From: Candidimonas sp.
GTDB taxonomy: Bacteria; Pseudomonadota; Gammaproteobacteria; Burkholderiales; Burkholderiaceae_B
DNA length: 48,666 nucleotides
Direction: 5' to 3'
NCBI GenBank assembly: GCA_004297945.1
Contig: SCRC01000055.1
Coordinates: 1-48,666, forward strand
In this document: positions 38,145 through 48,666 of the stretch, piece after piece
Layout of the letters: each line of letters starts with the position of its first letter
Numbering within the stretch: position 1 is the first letter of the stretch
Notes under the pieces: model-generated
The model's input: the letters and a program-made list of their open reading frames with translations, nothing else
Told to the model about the DNA's origin: nothing
The model's database searches: none
Translations under genes and position numbers: made by a program

Positions 38145-39426
38145 TTTGAATGATCCCGGTTGGGGGCGTAGCAATAATAGCGGCTCCGAGCCTCCTCGTC
38201 GCCCGGGCAAGGGAGACGGCCCGCCTGACCTCGAAGAGGTCTGGCGCGATTTCAATAATCGCCTGGGTGCGTTCTTCGGCCGTAAGGTTAAACGCGGCGG
38301 CAATAACGGCGGCGGAAATGGCGGCGGGGGTGGGTTCATGCCCAGCCCCAAGGGTCTGCCCAAGGCGATCGCCATTGGGGTGGTCGTTGTCCTGGGCCTT
38401 TGGCTGGCTAGTGGTTTTCTTATCGTGCAGGAAGGCCAGGTGGCGGTTGTGACCAAATTTGGCAAATACGAATCGACCCTGGGCCCCGGCTTGCAGTGGC
38501 GCCTGCCGTATCCGATAGAAAACCATCAGATGGTCAATATTTCCCAATTGCGCACGTTCGAGGTCGGGTTTCGCGGTAATGCACGCAATAAAATCCTGCC
38601 CGAATCGCTTATGCTGACCAACGACGAAAATATCGTCGATATACAGTTTGTGGTGCAGTATCGGCTGATGACCAATGGGGCACCCGATTATTTATTTAAA
38701 ACGACTCACCCCGACCAGTCCGTGCGCCAGGTGGCCGAGACCGCCATGCGCGAAGTTGTGGGCAAAAAGCCAATGGACGTCATCCTGTATTCGGGCCGCA
38801 CCGAGGTGGCCGCCGATGTGCAGAAATTGACGCAAAGCATTCTTGATCGTTATCAAACGGGTATTCAGATCAGTACCGTAGCCATCCAGAACGTGCAGCC
38901 GCCCGAACAGGTGCAGGCGGCCTTCGACGACGCAGTGAAAGCCGGACAGGATCGCGAACGCCAGATCAATGAAGGCAATGCCTACGCCAGCAAGGTTTTA
39001 CCTGAAGCTCAGGGCCAGGCGGCGCGGCTTGTCCAAGAGGCCGAAGGCTATCGCGCCAAGATCGAGGGCGACGCCAAGGGCGATGCGGCGCGCTTTAACA
39101 ATATTGAAGCCGAGTACGCCAAGGCGCCCGATATCCTGCGTGAACGCCTGTACCTGGCGACCATGCAAGAGATTTTCGAAAAAAGCAGCAAGGTCATGGT
39201 GGATACTCAATCAGGCAATAATCTGCTGTACCTGCCGTTGGATAAAATCATGCAGCAAGTGGCTCGAGTCAATCCCGATAAAACGGCTTCAACGGCGGCT
39301 GAGACCACCGCGCCTGCCCCGGCGCCTGCTCCCAAGGCTTCCAAGTCCGCCGCGACTCGGTCTGGTTCTATGGGGTTGCCTGCTCCGTTGCGCGATTCCT
39401 TGTCGCTTAATCGTTATGCGCGCTAA
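38128..39426 (+). CDS. hflK: FtsH modulator HflK
   Basis: 432 residues from the ATG at 38128, which gives the usual MSKIFSLNDPGWG opening. ATGs at 38119 and 38059 are alternatives lying further inside hflX. A Gly-rich region (58-70) precedes one membrane helix (79-100) and the SPFH/band 7 domain (QEGQVAVVTKFGKY onward). HflK and HflC form a large periplasm-facing cage around the FtsH protease. The C-terminal tail is Ala/Pro-rich. Confidence 0.96.
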   Translation: MSKIFSLNDPGWGRSNNSGSEPPRRPGKGDGPPDLEEVWRDFNNRLGAFFGRKVKRGGNNGGGNGGGGGFMPSPKGLPKAIAIGVVVVLGLWLASGFLIVQEGQVAVVTKFGKYESTLGPGLQWRLPYPIENHQMVNISQLRTFEVGFRGNARNKILPESLMLTNDENIVDIQFVVQYRLMTNGAPDYLFKTTHPDQSVRQVAETAMREVVGKKPMDVILYSGRTEVAADVQKLTQSILDRYQTGIQISTVAIQNVQPPEQVQAAFDDAVKAGQDRERQINEGNAYASKVLPEAQGQAARLVQEAEGYRAKIEGDAKGDAARFNNIEAEYAKAPDILRERLYLATMQEIFEKSSKVMVDTQSGNNLLYLPLDKIMQQVARVNPDKTASTAAETTAPAPAPAPKASKSAATRSGSMGLPAPLRDSLSLNRYAR

Positions 39427-39438
39427 GCGGAGGCTGCC

Positions 39439-40329
39439 ATGCAAAAAATAATTCCCGTGCTGATCAGTCTGGTGATCGTGTTGGTCGTACTTTCATCCTG
39501 CGTATTTGTGGTGGGCGAACGCGATTCCGCCTTGCTCTTTGCGTTTGGCAAAGTACGTGAAACCATCACTAAGCCTGGCTTGTACTTCAAGCTTCCTCCG
39601 CCGTTCGAAAATGTGGTGTTTCTCGACAAACGCCTGCAAACCATCGAAGCGGCGGAACCTGAACGCATCCAGACGTCTGAAAAGAAAAATCTGATGATCG
39701 ATTCTTTCGTCAAATGGCGCATTGCCGATCCGCTCACGTTCTACGTCACCTTCGGCGTGAATGACCGCGCCGCGCAAGAGCGCTTGCAGGCGCAGATTCG
39801 CGATGCCTTGAATGCCGCGGTGAACGTTCGCACGGTGAAAGAGGTGGTGTCCACCGAACGCGACAAAATCATGGAAGAGGTGCTCACCAACGTCGAGACG
39901 CGCGCCAAGCCCCTGGGCGTGCAAGTCGTCGATGTACGCCTGCGTCGCATCGAATTCGCACCCGAAATTTCCGAGTCGGTTTATCGCCGCATGGAGGCCG
40001 CGCGTACCCAGGTCGCCAACCGCCTGCGCGCCACCGGCGCGGCCGATAGCGAAAAAATTCGGGCACAAGCCGACCGCGAACGTCAGGAAGTCATGGCCAC
40101 GGCTTACGCCAAGGCGCAAGACATCAAGGGCCAGGGCGACGCGAAAGCCAATGCAATTTATTCTGCGGCCTATAGCAAGAATCCGAAGTTTTTCAGCTTC
40201 TACAAAAGCCTCGAAGCCTACCGTGCGGCTTTCTCCAAGGCCAGCGACGTGCTGGTGCTAAGCCCCAAGTCCGAATTCTTTAAGTACTGGAATTCGGCGG
40301 CAGGCGCCAAACCGGCTGCTACACCGTAA
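39439..40329 (+). CDS. hflC: FtsH modulator HflC
   Basis: 296 residues. It has an N-terminal membrane anchor (4-25) and an SPFH domain (VVGERDSALLFAFGKV, then EVLTNVETRAKPLGVQVVDVRLRRIEF). It pairs with HflK 12 nt upstream. The SD GCGGAGG lies 6-7 nt before the ATG. A 10-bp inverted repeat follows the stop. Confidence 0.97.
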   Translation: MQKIIPVLISLVIVLVVLSSCVFVVGERDSALLFAFGKVRETITKPGLYFKLPPPFENVVFLDKRLQTIEAAEPERIQTSEKKNLMIDSFVKWRIADPLTFYVTFGVNDRAAQERLQAQIRDALNAAVNVRTVKEVVSTERDKIMEEVLTNVETRAKPLGVQVVDVRLRRIEFAPEISESVYRRMEAARTQVANRLRATGAADSEKIRAQADRERQEVMATAYAKAQDIKGQGDAKANAIYSAAYSKNPKFFSFYKSLEAYRAAFSKASDVLVLSPKSEFFKYWNSAAGAKPAATP

Positions 40330-40341
40330 TGAGCCGTGTCT

Positions 40342-40378
40342 ATGGCGAATCTGCGACAAAACGCCGATTCGCCATTTG
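40342..40378 (+). terminator. Inverted repeat after hflC, possible terminator
   Basis: ATGGCGAATC (40342-40351) pairs with GATTCGCCAT (40366-40375), followed by only three T. It begins 12 nt after the hflC stop. It may end the hfl transcript, but the short T-run makes it weak. It overlaps the -35 of the hisZ promoter candidate. Confidence 0.4.
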
Positions 40379-40404
40379 GGCGGGGCGCGACAACAGGGTA
40401 CAAT
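40376..40404 (+). promoter_or_regulatory. Candidate promoter for hisZ-purA
   Basis: TTGGGC (40376-40381), a 17-base spacer and TACAAT (40399-40404). It would give a leader of about 100 nt before hisZ. Confidence 0.45.
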
Positions 40405-40432
40405 AGCCTGTAAGTTGACAGATTATTGCCGC

Positions 40433-40469
40433 AAGCGACCGGGCGGGCTTACGCCTCCAGTCGCTTTTT
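40433..40469 (+). promoter_or_regulatory. Terminator-like hairpin in the hisZ leader (possible attenuator)
   Basis: AAGCGAC (40433-40439) pairs with GTCGCTT (40460-40466), with a further inner GGGCG/CGCCT stem, followed by a T-run at 40465-40469. It sits between the candidate promoter and the hisZ start, so an early-termination switch is possible. No leader peptide rich in His codons is seen. Confidence 0.45.
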
Positions 40470-40514
40470 CTTTGTTTGCCCGGTTTTTCCCAAGCCTTTT
40501 TCACTTTCACACCA

Positions 40515-42967
<2,453 letters not shown>

Positions 42968-42980
42968 TTTGCTCGCTCGA

Positions 42981-43118
42981 TGTTGTAGCGCACACCCCTT
43001 GCGGATGTTGTAGCGCACCCCTTGCGGGTGTTGTAGCGGCACCCCTTGTGGGTGTTGTAGCGGCACCCCTTGTGGGTGCCACAGCGGGTTCTGTAGCGGC
43101 ACCCACAAGGGGCGCCAT
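42981..43118. repeat. Tandem REP-like array of five units
   Basis: Units at 42981-43005, 43006-43028, 43029-43052, 43053-43082 and 43091-43118. All begin TGTAG (the first four as TGTTGTAG) and are of the ACCC/GGGT type. The first three are truncated before the final GCC and abut with a ~24-base period, which suggests tandem amplification of a half unit. The last has its centre inverted (ACCCACAAGGGG instead of ACCCCTTGTGGG) inside forward flanks. The array fills most of the 246-nt gap between purA and the next gene. Confidence 0.85.
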
Positions 43119-43213
43119 AGTGCGACGTTATACGCGAAAAGGCGAATGCCAGCTGGGTTTAATATATCGCTTCGCCCAGATTGACGGCCGTAATATTCCA
43201 CAGGAGTTATGAG

Positions 43214-43756
43214 ATGAATTTGCCCGCAAGCACGGATCGCGACCTATGGGTCAGTTGGGATCAATACCATAGTTTGATCGAGCGTCTGGCCTTGAACATA
43301 CACGGCGCAGGCTGGCAGTTCGACAATATCGTCTGCCTGGCGCGCGGCGGCGTACGGGTGGGCGACGTGCTATCGCGTATTTTCGATCTGCCTCTGGGTA
43401 TTCTGGCGACCAGCAGCTATCGCGAGGCGGCCGGTACGCAGCAGGGGCAGCTGGACATCGCGCAGTTCATCACCATTACCCGCGGCACGCTTGAAGGGCG
43501 GGTGCTGCTGGTCGACGACATGGTCGATACAGGCCTGACCTTTACCCGGGTGGGTGAGCATCTTCGGACACAATTTCCCTCTATCACCGAACTTAAAAGC
43601 GCTGTGCTGTGGTGGAAAGGCCATTCCAAGGCCACTCCCGACTATTTCGTCGACAAACTCCCTACCAATCCTTGGATACATCAGCCTTTCGAGGATTACG
43701 ACAGCTTGCGCCCCCATCAGCTTGAGGCCTGGGTTGGGAAAGGTGTTCGCAACTAG
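43214..43756 (+). CDS. Phosphoribosyltransferase, xanthine-guanine (Gpt)-like
   Basis: 180 residues. The PRPP-binding signature VLLVDDMVDTGLT is at 97-109, preceded by LARGGVRVGDVLSRIF (42-57). An ideal SD CAGGAG lies 7 nt before the ATG at 43214; an in-frame ATG at 43181 is rejected. It resembles Gpt-type and archaeal-like hypoxanthine/xanthine transferases, so purine salvage is likely, in line with purA upstream. The exact base is not decided by the sequence. Confidence 0.85.
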   Translation: MNLPASTDRDLWVSWDQYHSLIERLALNIHGAGWQFDNIVCLARGGVRVGDVLSRIFDLPLGILATSSYREAAGTQQGQLDIAQFITITRGTLEGRVLLVDDMVDTGLTFTRVGEHLRTQFPSITELKSAVLWWKGHSKATPDYFVDKLPTNPWIHQPFEDYDSLRPHQLEAWVGKGVRN

Positions 43757-43773
43757 GCGTTTCATGCTAAAAT
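43746..43773 (+). promoter_or_regulatory. Candidate rpsU promoter with extended -10
   Basis: TTCGCA (43746-43751), a 16-base spacer and TAAAAT (43768-43773), with an extended -10 TG at 43765-43766. It overlaps the 3' end of the phosphoribosyltransferase gene and would place the 16-bp tandem array inside the rpsU 5' leader. Confidence 0.5.
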
Positions 43774-43790
43774 CTTTGGCTGACTATTGC

Positions 43791-43870
43791 CGTATTTACT
43801 TAAACCGGTATTTACCTAAACCCGTATTTACCTAAACCCGTATTTACCTAAACCCGTATTTACCTAAACC
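43791..43870 (+). repeat. Five tandem 16-bp repeats in the rpsU leader
   Basis: Consensus CGTATTTACCTAAACC, units starting at 43791, 43807, 43823, 43839 and 43855. Units 3-5 are identical, unit 1 has one change and unit 2 one change. A partial unit (CTATAAACC) follows at 43871-43879. The array is A+T-rich compared with its surroundings and ends 33 nt before the rpsU ATG. It could be a protein-binding array, a length-variable leader, or a neutral VNTR. Confidence 0.95.
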
Positions 43871-43903
43871 CTATAAACCAAACCGCAAGGCTTAAGACAC
43901 TAC

Positions 43904-44116
43904 ATGCCTATCGTTCGTCTGAAAGAAAACGAGCCCTTCGAAGCGGCGCTACGCCGTTTTAAGCGCACTATTGAAAAAATCGGCCTTTTGACCGAACTGC
44001 GTTCGCGCGAATTCTACGAGAAGCCCACAGCTGAACGTAAACGCAAACTTGCAGCGGCTGTCAAACGCCACTACAAGCGCATACGCAGCCAACAGCTGCC
44101 TCCGCGTCTGTATTGA
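43904..44116 (+). CDS. rpsU: Small ribosomal subunit protein bS21
   Basis: 70 residues, very basic, starting [21 protein letters not shown]. First gene of the macromolecular-synthesis operon rpsU-dnaG-rpoD. bS21 helps start translation by opening access to the anti-Shine-Dalgarno region. The stop overlaps the dnaG TTG start (TTGA). The ATG has only a poor SD. Confidence 0.97.
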   Translation: MPIVRLKENEPFEAALRRFKRTIEKIGLLTELRSREFYEKPTAERKRKLAAAVKRHYKRIRSQQLPPRLY

Positions 44117-46023
44117 TCCCTGAACCATTTGTTCAGGATTTACTCGCCCGGATTGATGTTGTCGATGTTGTCGGGCGATATGTAGCGCTTCGCAAAGGCG
44201 GAGCCAATCTGCTTGGCCTTTGCCCGTTTCACAACGAAAAAAGCCCCTCCTTTACTGTTAGCCCCACCAAGCAGTTTTATCATTGCTTTGGTTGCGGCGC
44301 GCACGGTAGCGCGATTACGTTCCTGATGGAGCATACCGGAGCGAGCTTTCCAGAGGCTGTGAGGTCTTTGGCGGCAAACGCGGGTATGAGCGTGCCCGAA
44401 GAGCCGCGCAGTCCGCAGCAACGTGCCGCCACGCAGCGCCACAAGCAGGAAGCCTCGCAGCACCAGCAAATACTTGACGCGGCGCAACGCCATTATCTGA
44501 GCGAGCTCAAGGTTTCGGCGGCGGCGATAGCTTATCTGAAAAAGCGAGGGCTCAACGGACAGATTGCCGCACGTTTTGGCCTGGGCTGGTCGGGCGCCGA
44601 CCGTCGCGGGTTGGCCACTGTTTTTCCGCACTACGAAGAACCGTTGCTTATCGAATCGGGCCTGGTCATAGAGTCTGAAGACGGGCGCAGGTACGATCGT
44701 TTTCGCGAACGTGTGATGTTTCCGATTCGCAACGCTCGGGGCCATCTGATTGGCTTTGGCGGCCGCATCATCGGCCGCGGCGAGCCCAAATACCTGAATT
44801 CGCCCGAGACGGCGCTGTTTTCAAAGGGTCGCGAGCTATACGGCTTGTGGGAAGGTCGGGCCGGGATACGTGCCGAAGGCTATGTGCTCGTGGTCGAAGG
44901 GTATATGGACGTGGTGGGTCTCGCCCAGCAAGGGATCGAGAACGCGGTTGCTACCCTGGGTACGGCCACCACTGTCGAACATATTCAGAAACTGTTGCGT
45001 ACCAGCGACAAGATTATTTTCAGCTTCGATGGCGACGGAGCGGGACGCCGTGCCGCGTGGCGCGCCTTGCAGGTTTGCCTGCCCATGTTGCGCGATGACG
45101 TGTCGATACGGTTTCTGTTTTTGCCCCCCGAACACGACCCCGATTCGTATGTGCGTGAATATGGTGCCGAGGCGTTTCGCGCTTGCGTGGCCGAGGCCAT
45201 GCCTTTGTCACGTTTCATGCTTGAAGAATTGGCGTCGCGCCACGCCATGGACGAGGCCGAGGGGCGAGCGGCCTGTGTGCATGAAGCCAAGCCGCTGCTG
45301 GCCAGTTTGCCTGAAGGGACTGTGTTGCGCGTGCAGATCGAGCGTGAATTCGCCCGCCTGGTCCAGTTGACGCCCGAGGAGCTGGCGGCGATGCTCGCGG
45401 CGGCCCCTGCCTTTAAGGCGGCGCTGACCATTGCACCGCAACCGGGCGAATACGATAGCGCCAGGCCCAATGCGTCGCCGCAGCGGGCAGGCATGCCGGG
45501 GCCGAGCCTGGATGATGAGCCTTATTTTGAATCGGCGCCAGCAGGCGAATTGCAGCCTCGATCAGCGGGCCGCGCCCGCCGTGGCGCCAATCGCCATTCG
45601 GTGATGCCGATGGCCAAACGTTTGCTGCGCCTGCTGTTGGCGCATCCGGCCCTGGTGGATAATTTAGGTGATCAACAGCTTGAAGTTCTTGAGCACGGCC
45701 CCCATCTGATTATGGTAAGAGAATTATTGGCCCTGGCTCATGCAAGCGGGGCGCGTCATGTGGGGGCGCTGCTTCAGGCCGCCGATCCGGGCTCTGATCT
45801 TGCCGAGGTGCTAAGCGCCTTGTCGATCGAGCTGCTGAGCCAGGATGATTTGCCCGATCCGCAAACCGAATGGAATGACGCTTTGTGTCGTATCGAAATT
45901 GAGACGCTTGAGGCTGAACAGTCCTCCCTGATTAAGGCCGGTTTGCACGATGACATGGCCCGCAAGCGGTATCAGGAGATCACCGGGCAGATTAAGCTGT
46001 TGAGGAATGTTTCATCGCATTAA
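44113..46023 (+). CDS. dnaG: DNA primase
   Basis: 636 residues. The CHC2 zinc finger uses C37, H40, C58 and C61. The TOPRIM domain has VVEGYMDV (E262) and SFDGDGAG (D306, D308). The C-terminal helicase-binding domain is the less conserved last ~170 residues. The start is TTG in a 4-nt overlap with rpsU, giving [21 protein letters not shown] right after the initiator, which is the standard primase opening. Low expression by a TTG start fits the low dose primase needs between two highly expressed genes. Confidence 0.97.
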   Translation: MIPEPFVQDLLARIDVVDVVGRYVALRKGGANLLGLCPFHNEKSPSFTVSPTKQFYHCFGCGAHGSAITFLMEHTGASFPEAVRSLAANAGMSVPEEPRSPQQRAATQRHKQEASQHQQILDAAQRHYLSELKVSAAAIAYLKKRGLNGQIAARFGLGWSGADRRGLATVFPHYEEPLLIESGLVIESEDGRRYDRFRERVMFPIRNARGHLIGFGGRIIGRGEPKYLNSPETALFSKGRELYGLWEGRAGIRAEGYVLVVEGYMDVVGLAQQGIENAVATLGTATTVEHIQKLLRTSDKIIFSFDGDGAGRRAAWRALQVCLPMLRDDVSIRFLFLPPEHDPDSYVREYGAEAFRACVAEAMPLSRFMLEELASRHAMDEAEGRAACVHEAKPLLASLPEGTVLRVQIEREFARLVQLTPEELAAMLAAAPAFKAALTIAPQPGEYDSARPNASPQRAGMPGPSLDDEPYFESAPAGELQPRSAGRARRGANRHSVMPMAKRLLRLLLAHPALVDNLGDQQLEVLEHGPHLIMVRELLALAHASGARHVGALLQAADPGSDLAEVLSALSIELLSQDDLPDPQTEWNDALCRIEIETLEAEQSSLIKAGLHDDMARKRYQEITGQIKLLRNVSSH

Positions 46024-46167
46024 TTGCTGTAAAATAAAAGGTTTTCGCAGGGTGTTTACGTGTCGTTGTGGTAGTTTTGGGCGTATTTATTCGATAAGAG
46101 TATGTTTTTTGCGCCTTTGCCTCCATGGCAAAATGATGGTGTTTTGAATTCGAAGCCTCTCTCAGCC

Positions 46168-46195
46168 TTGTAACCATTGCGTCAAGGAATTTAAT
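46168..46195 (+). promoter_or_regulatory. Candidate internal rpoD promoter
   Basis: TTGTAA (46168-46173), a 16-base spacer and TTTAAT (46190-46195). It lies in the 302-nt dnaG-rpoD gap, which also holds a TTTGCC/GGCAAA hairpin (46116-46132) and a CCGATTG/CAATCGG inverted repeat (46275-46299) shortly before the rpoD SD. I see no gene in the gap. Confidence 0.35.
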
Positions 46196-46325
46196 TTACG
46201 GGCTTCGCACGGGCATCAGGGTTTTTGCGCGCCGTAGTGCATCTTTGCGATTAGTAAGTTCTGCCCTGCAACATCCGATTGCTGCTATTGGCCAATCGGG
46301 TGTGTTTGCGCCTACGGAAGCGACT

Positions 46326-48620
<2,295 letters not shown>

Positions 48621-48647
48621 CCATCAGGCGTTCTTGATGTTGTAGGT

Positions 48648-48666
48648 TGTAGCGGCAGCCCTTGTG
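48648..48666 (+). repeat. REP-like repeat cut by the right edge
   Basis: Starts TGTAGCGGCAGCCCTTGTG, the AGCC stem type, and runs out of the window. It lies 27 nt after the rpoD stop. Confidence 0.75.

Noticed and set aside
43791-43870. Replication-origin iterons or CRISPR
   Set aside because: There are no DnaA boxes or partner initiator gene and no spacers; the units abut directly in a ribosomal-protein leader.

Overview
The window reads as a chromosomal core segment of a betaproteobacterium, most likely order Burkholderiales and an Alcaligenaceae-type lineage (Bordetella / Achromobacter / Pusillimonas relatives). The grounds are moderately high G+C coding sequence, the gene neighbourhoods trxA-rho, parE-parC, hfq-hflX-hflK-hflC-hisZ-purA and rpsU-dnaG-rpoD, and the presence of HisZ, the non-catalytic HisRS paralogue that goes with a short-form HisG. 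The assignment comes from protein resemblance and gene order, not from a database search.

Layout. 1-521: left edge with a gdhA remnant that carries an internal deletion. 682-2334 (minus): trxA-rho. 2480-2701: a cluster of six REP-like palindromes. 2845-8198: parE, parC and an overlapping 2Fe-2S flavoprotein reductase. 8214-8518: a decayed 3' end of a dadA-type D-amino acid dehydrogenase. 8531-9955: an orphan UgpB-like binding protein closed by a strong terminator. 10304-19180: an eight-gene type IVb (thin, R64-like) pilus operon, pilL/tcpQ-like then pilN-O-P-Q-R-S-V, without its own prepilin peptidase or lytic transglycosylase. 19243-24303: alaS, a tusA-like gene, then rpsP-rimM-trmD with a 99-bp MITE-like element between rimM and trmD and no rplS after trmD. 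24433-27297 (minus): valS. 27554-35524: ndk-rlmN-rodZ(short)-ispG-hisS-yfgM-bamB-der, the same order as in E. coli. 35525-42967: hisC, hfq, hflX, hflK, hflC, hisZ, purA. 42981-43118: REP tandem array. 43214-48620: a phosphoribosyltransferase gene and the macromolecular-synthesis genes rpsU-dnaG-rpoD, with a five-unit 16-bp tandem repeat ahead of rpsU. A further REP copy is cut by the right edge.

How the genes work together. Most of the window is housekeeping: translation (alaS, valS, hisS, rpsP, rpsU, rimM, trmD, rlmN), replication and topology (parE, parC, dnaG), transcription (rho, rpoD), RNA regulation (hfq), envelope assembly and quality control (bamB, yfgM, hflKC, rodZ-like), ribosome maturation (der, hflX) and small-molecule pathways (ispG, hisC, hisZ, purA, ndk). 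Many neighbours overlap by 4 nt (ATGA or TTGA), which points to translational coupling. The accessory part is the pilus operon. The least ordinary non-coding features are a dispersed palindromic repeat family with a GTAG head and two compensatory stem versions, the MITE-like element, the 16-bp tandem array, a terminator-like hairpin in the hisZ-purA leader, and two gene remnants (gdhA, dadA) found by reading intergenic DNA in all frames. No tRNA, rRNA, CRISPR array or complete insertion sequence was recognised.
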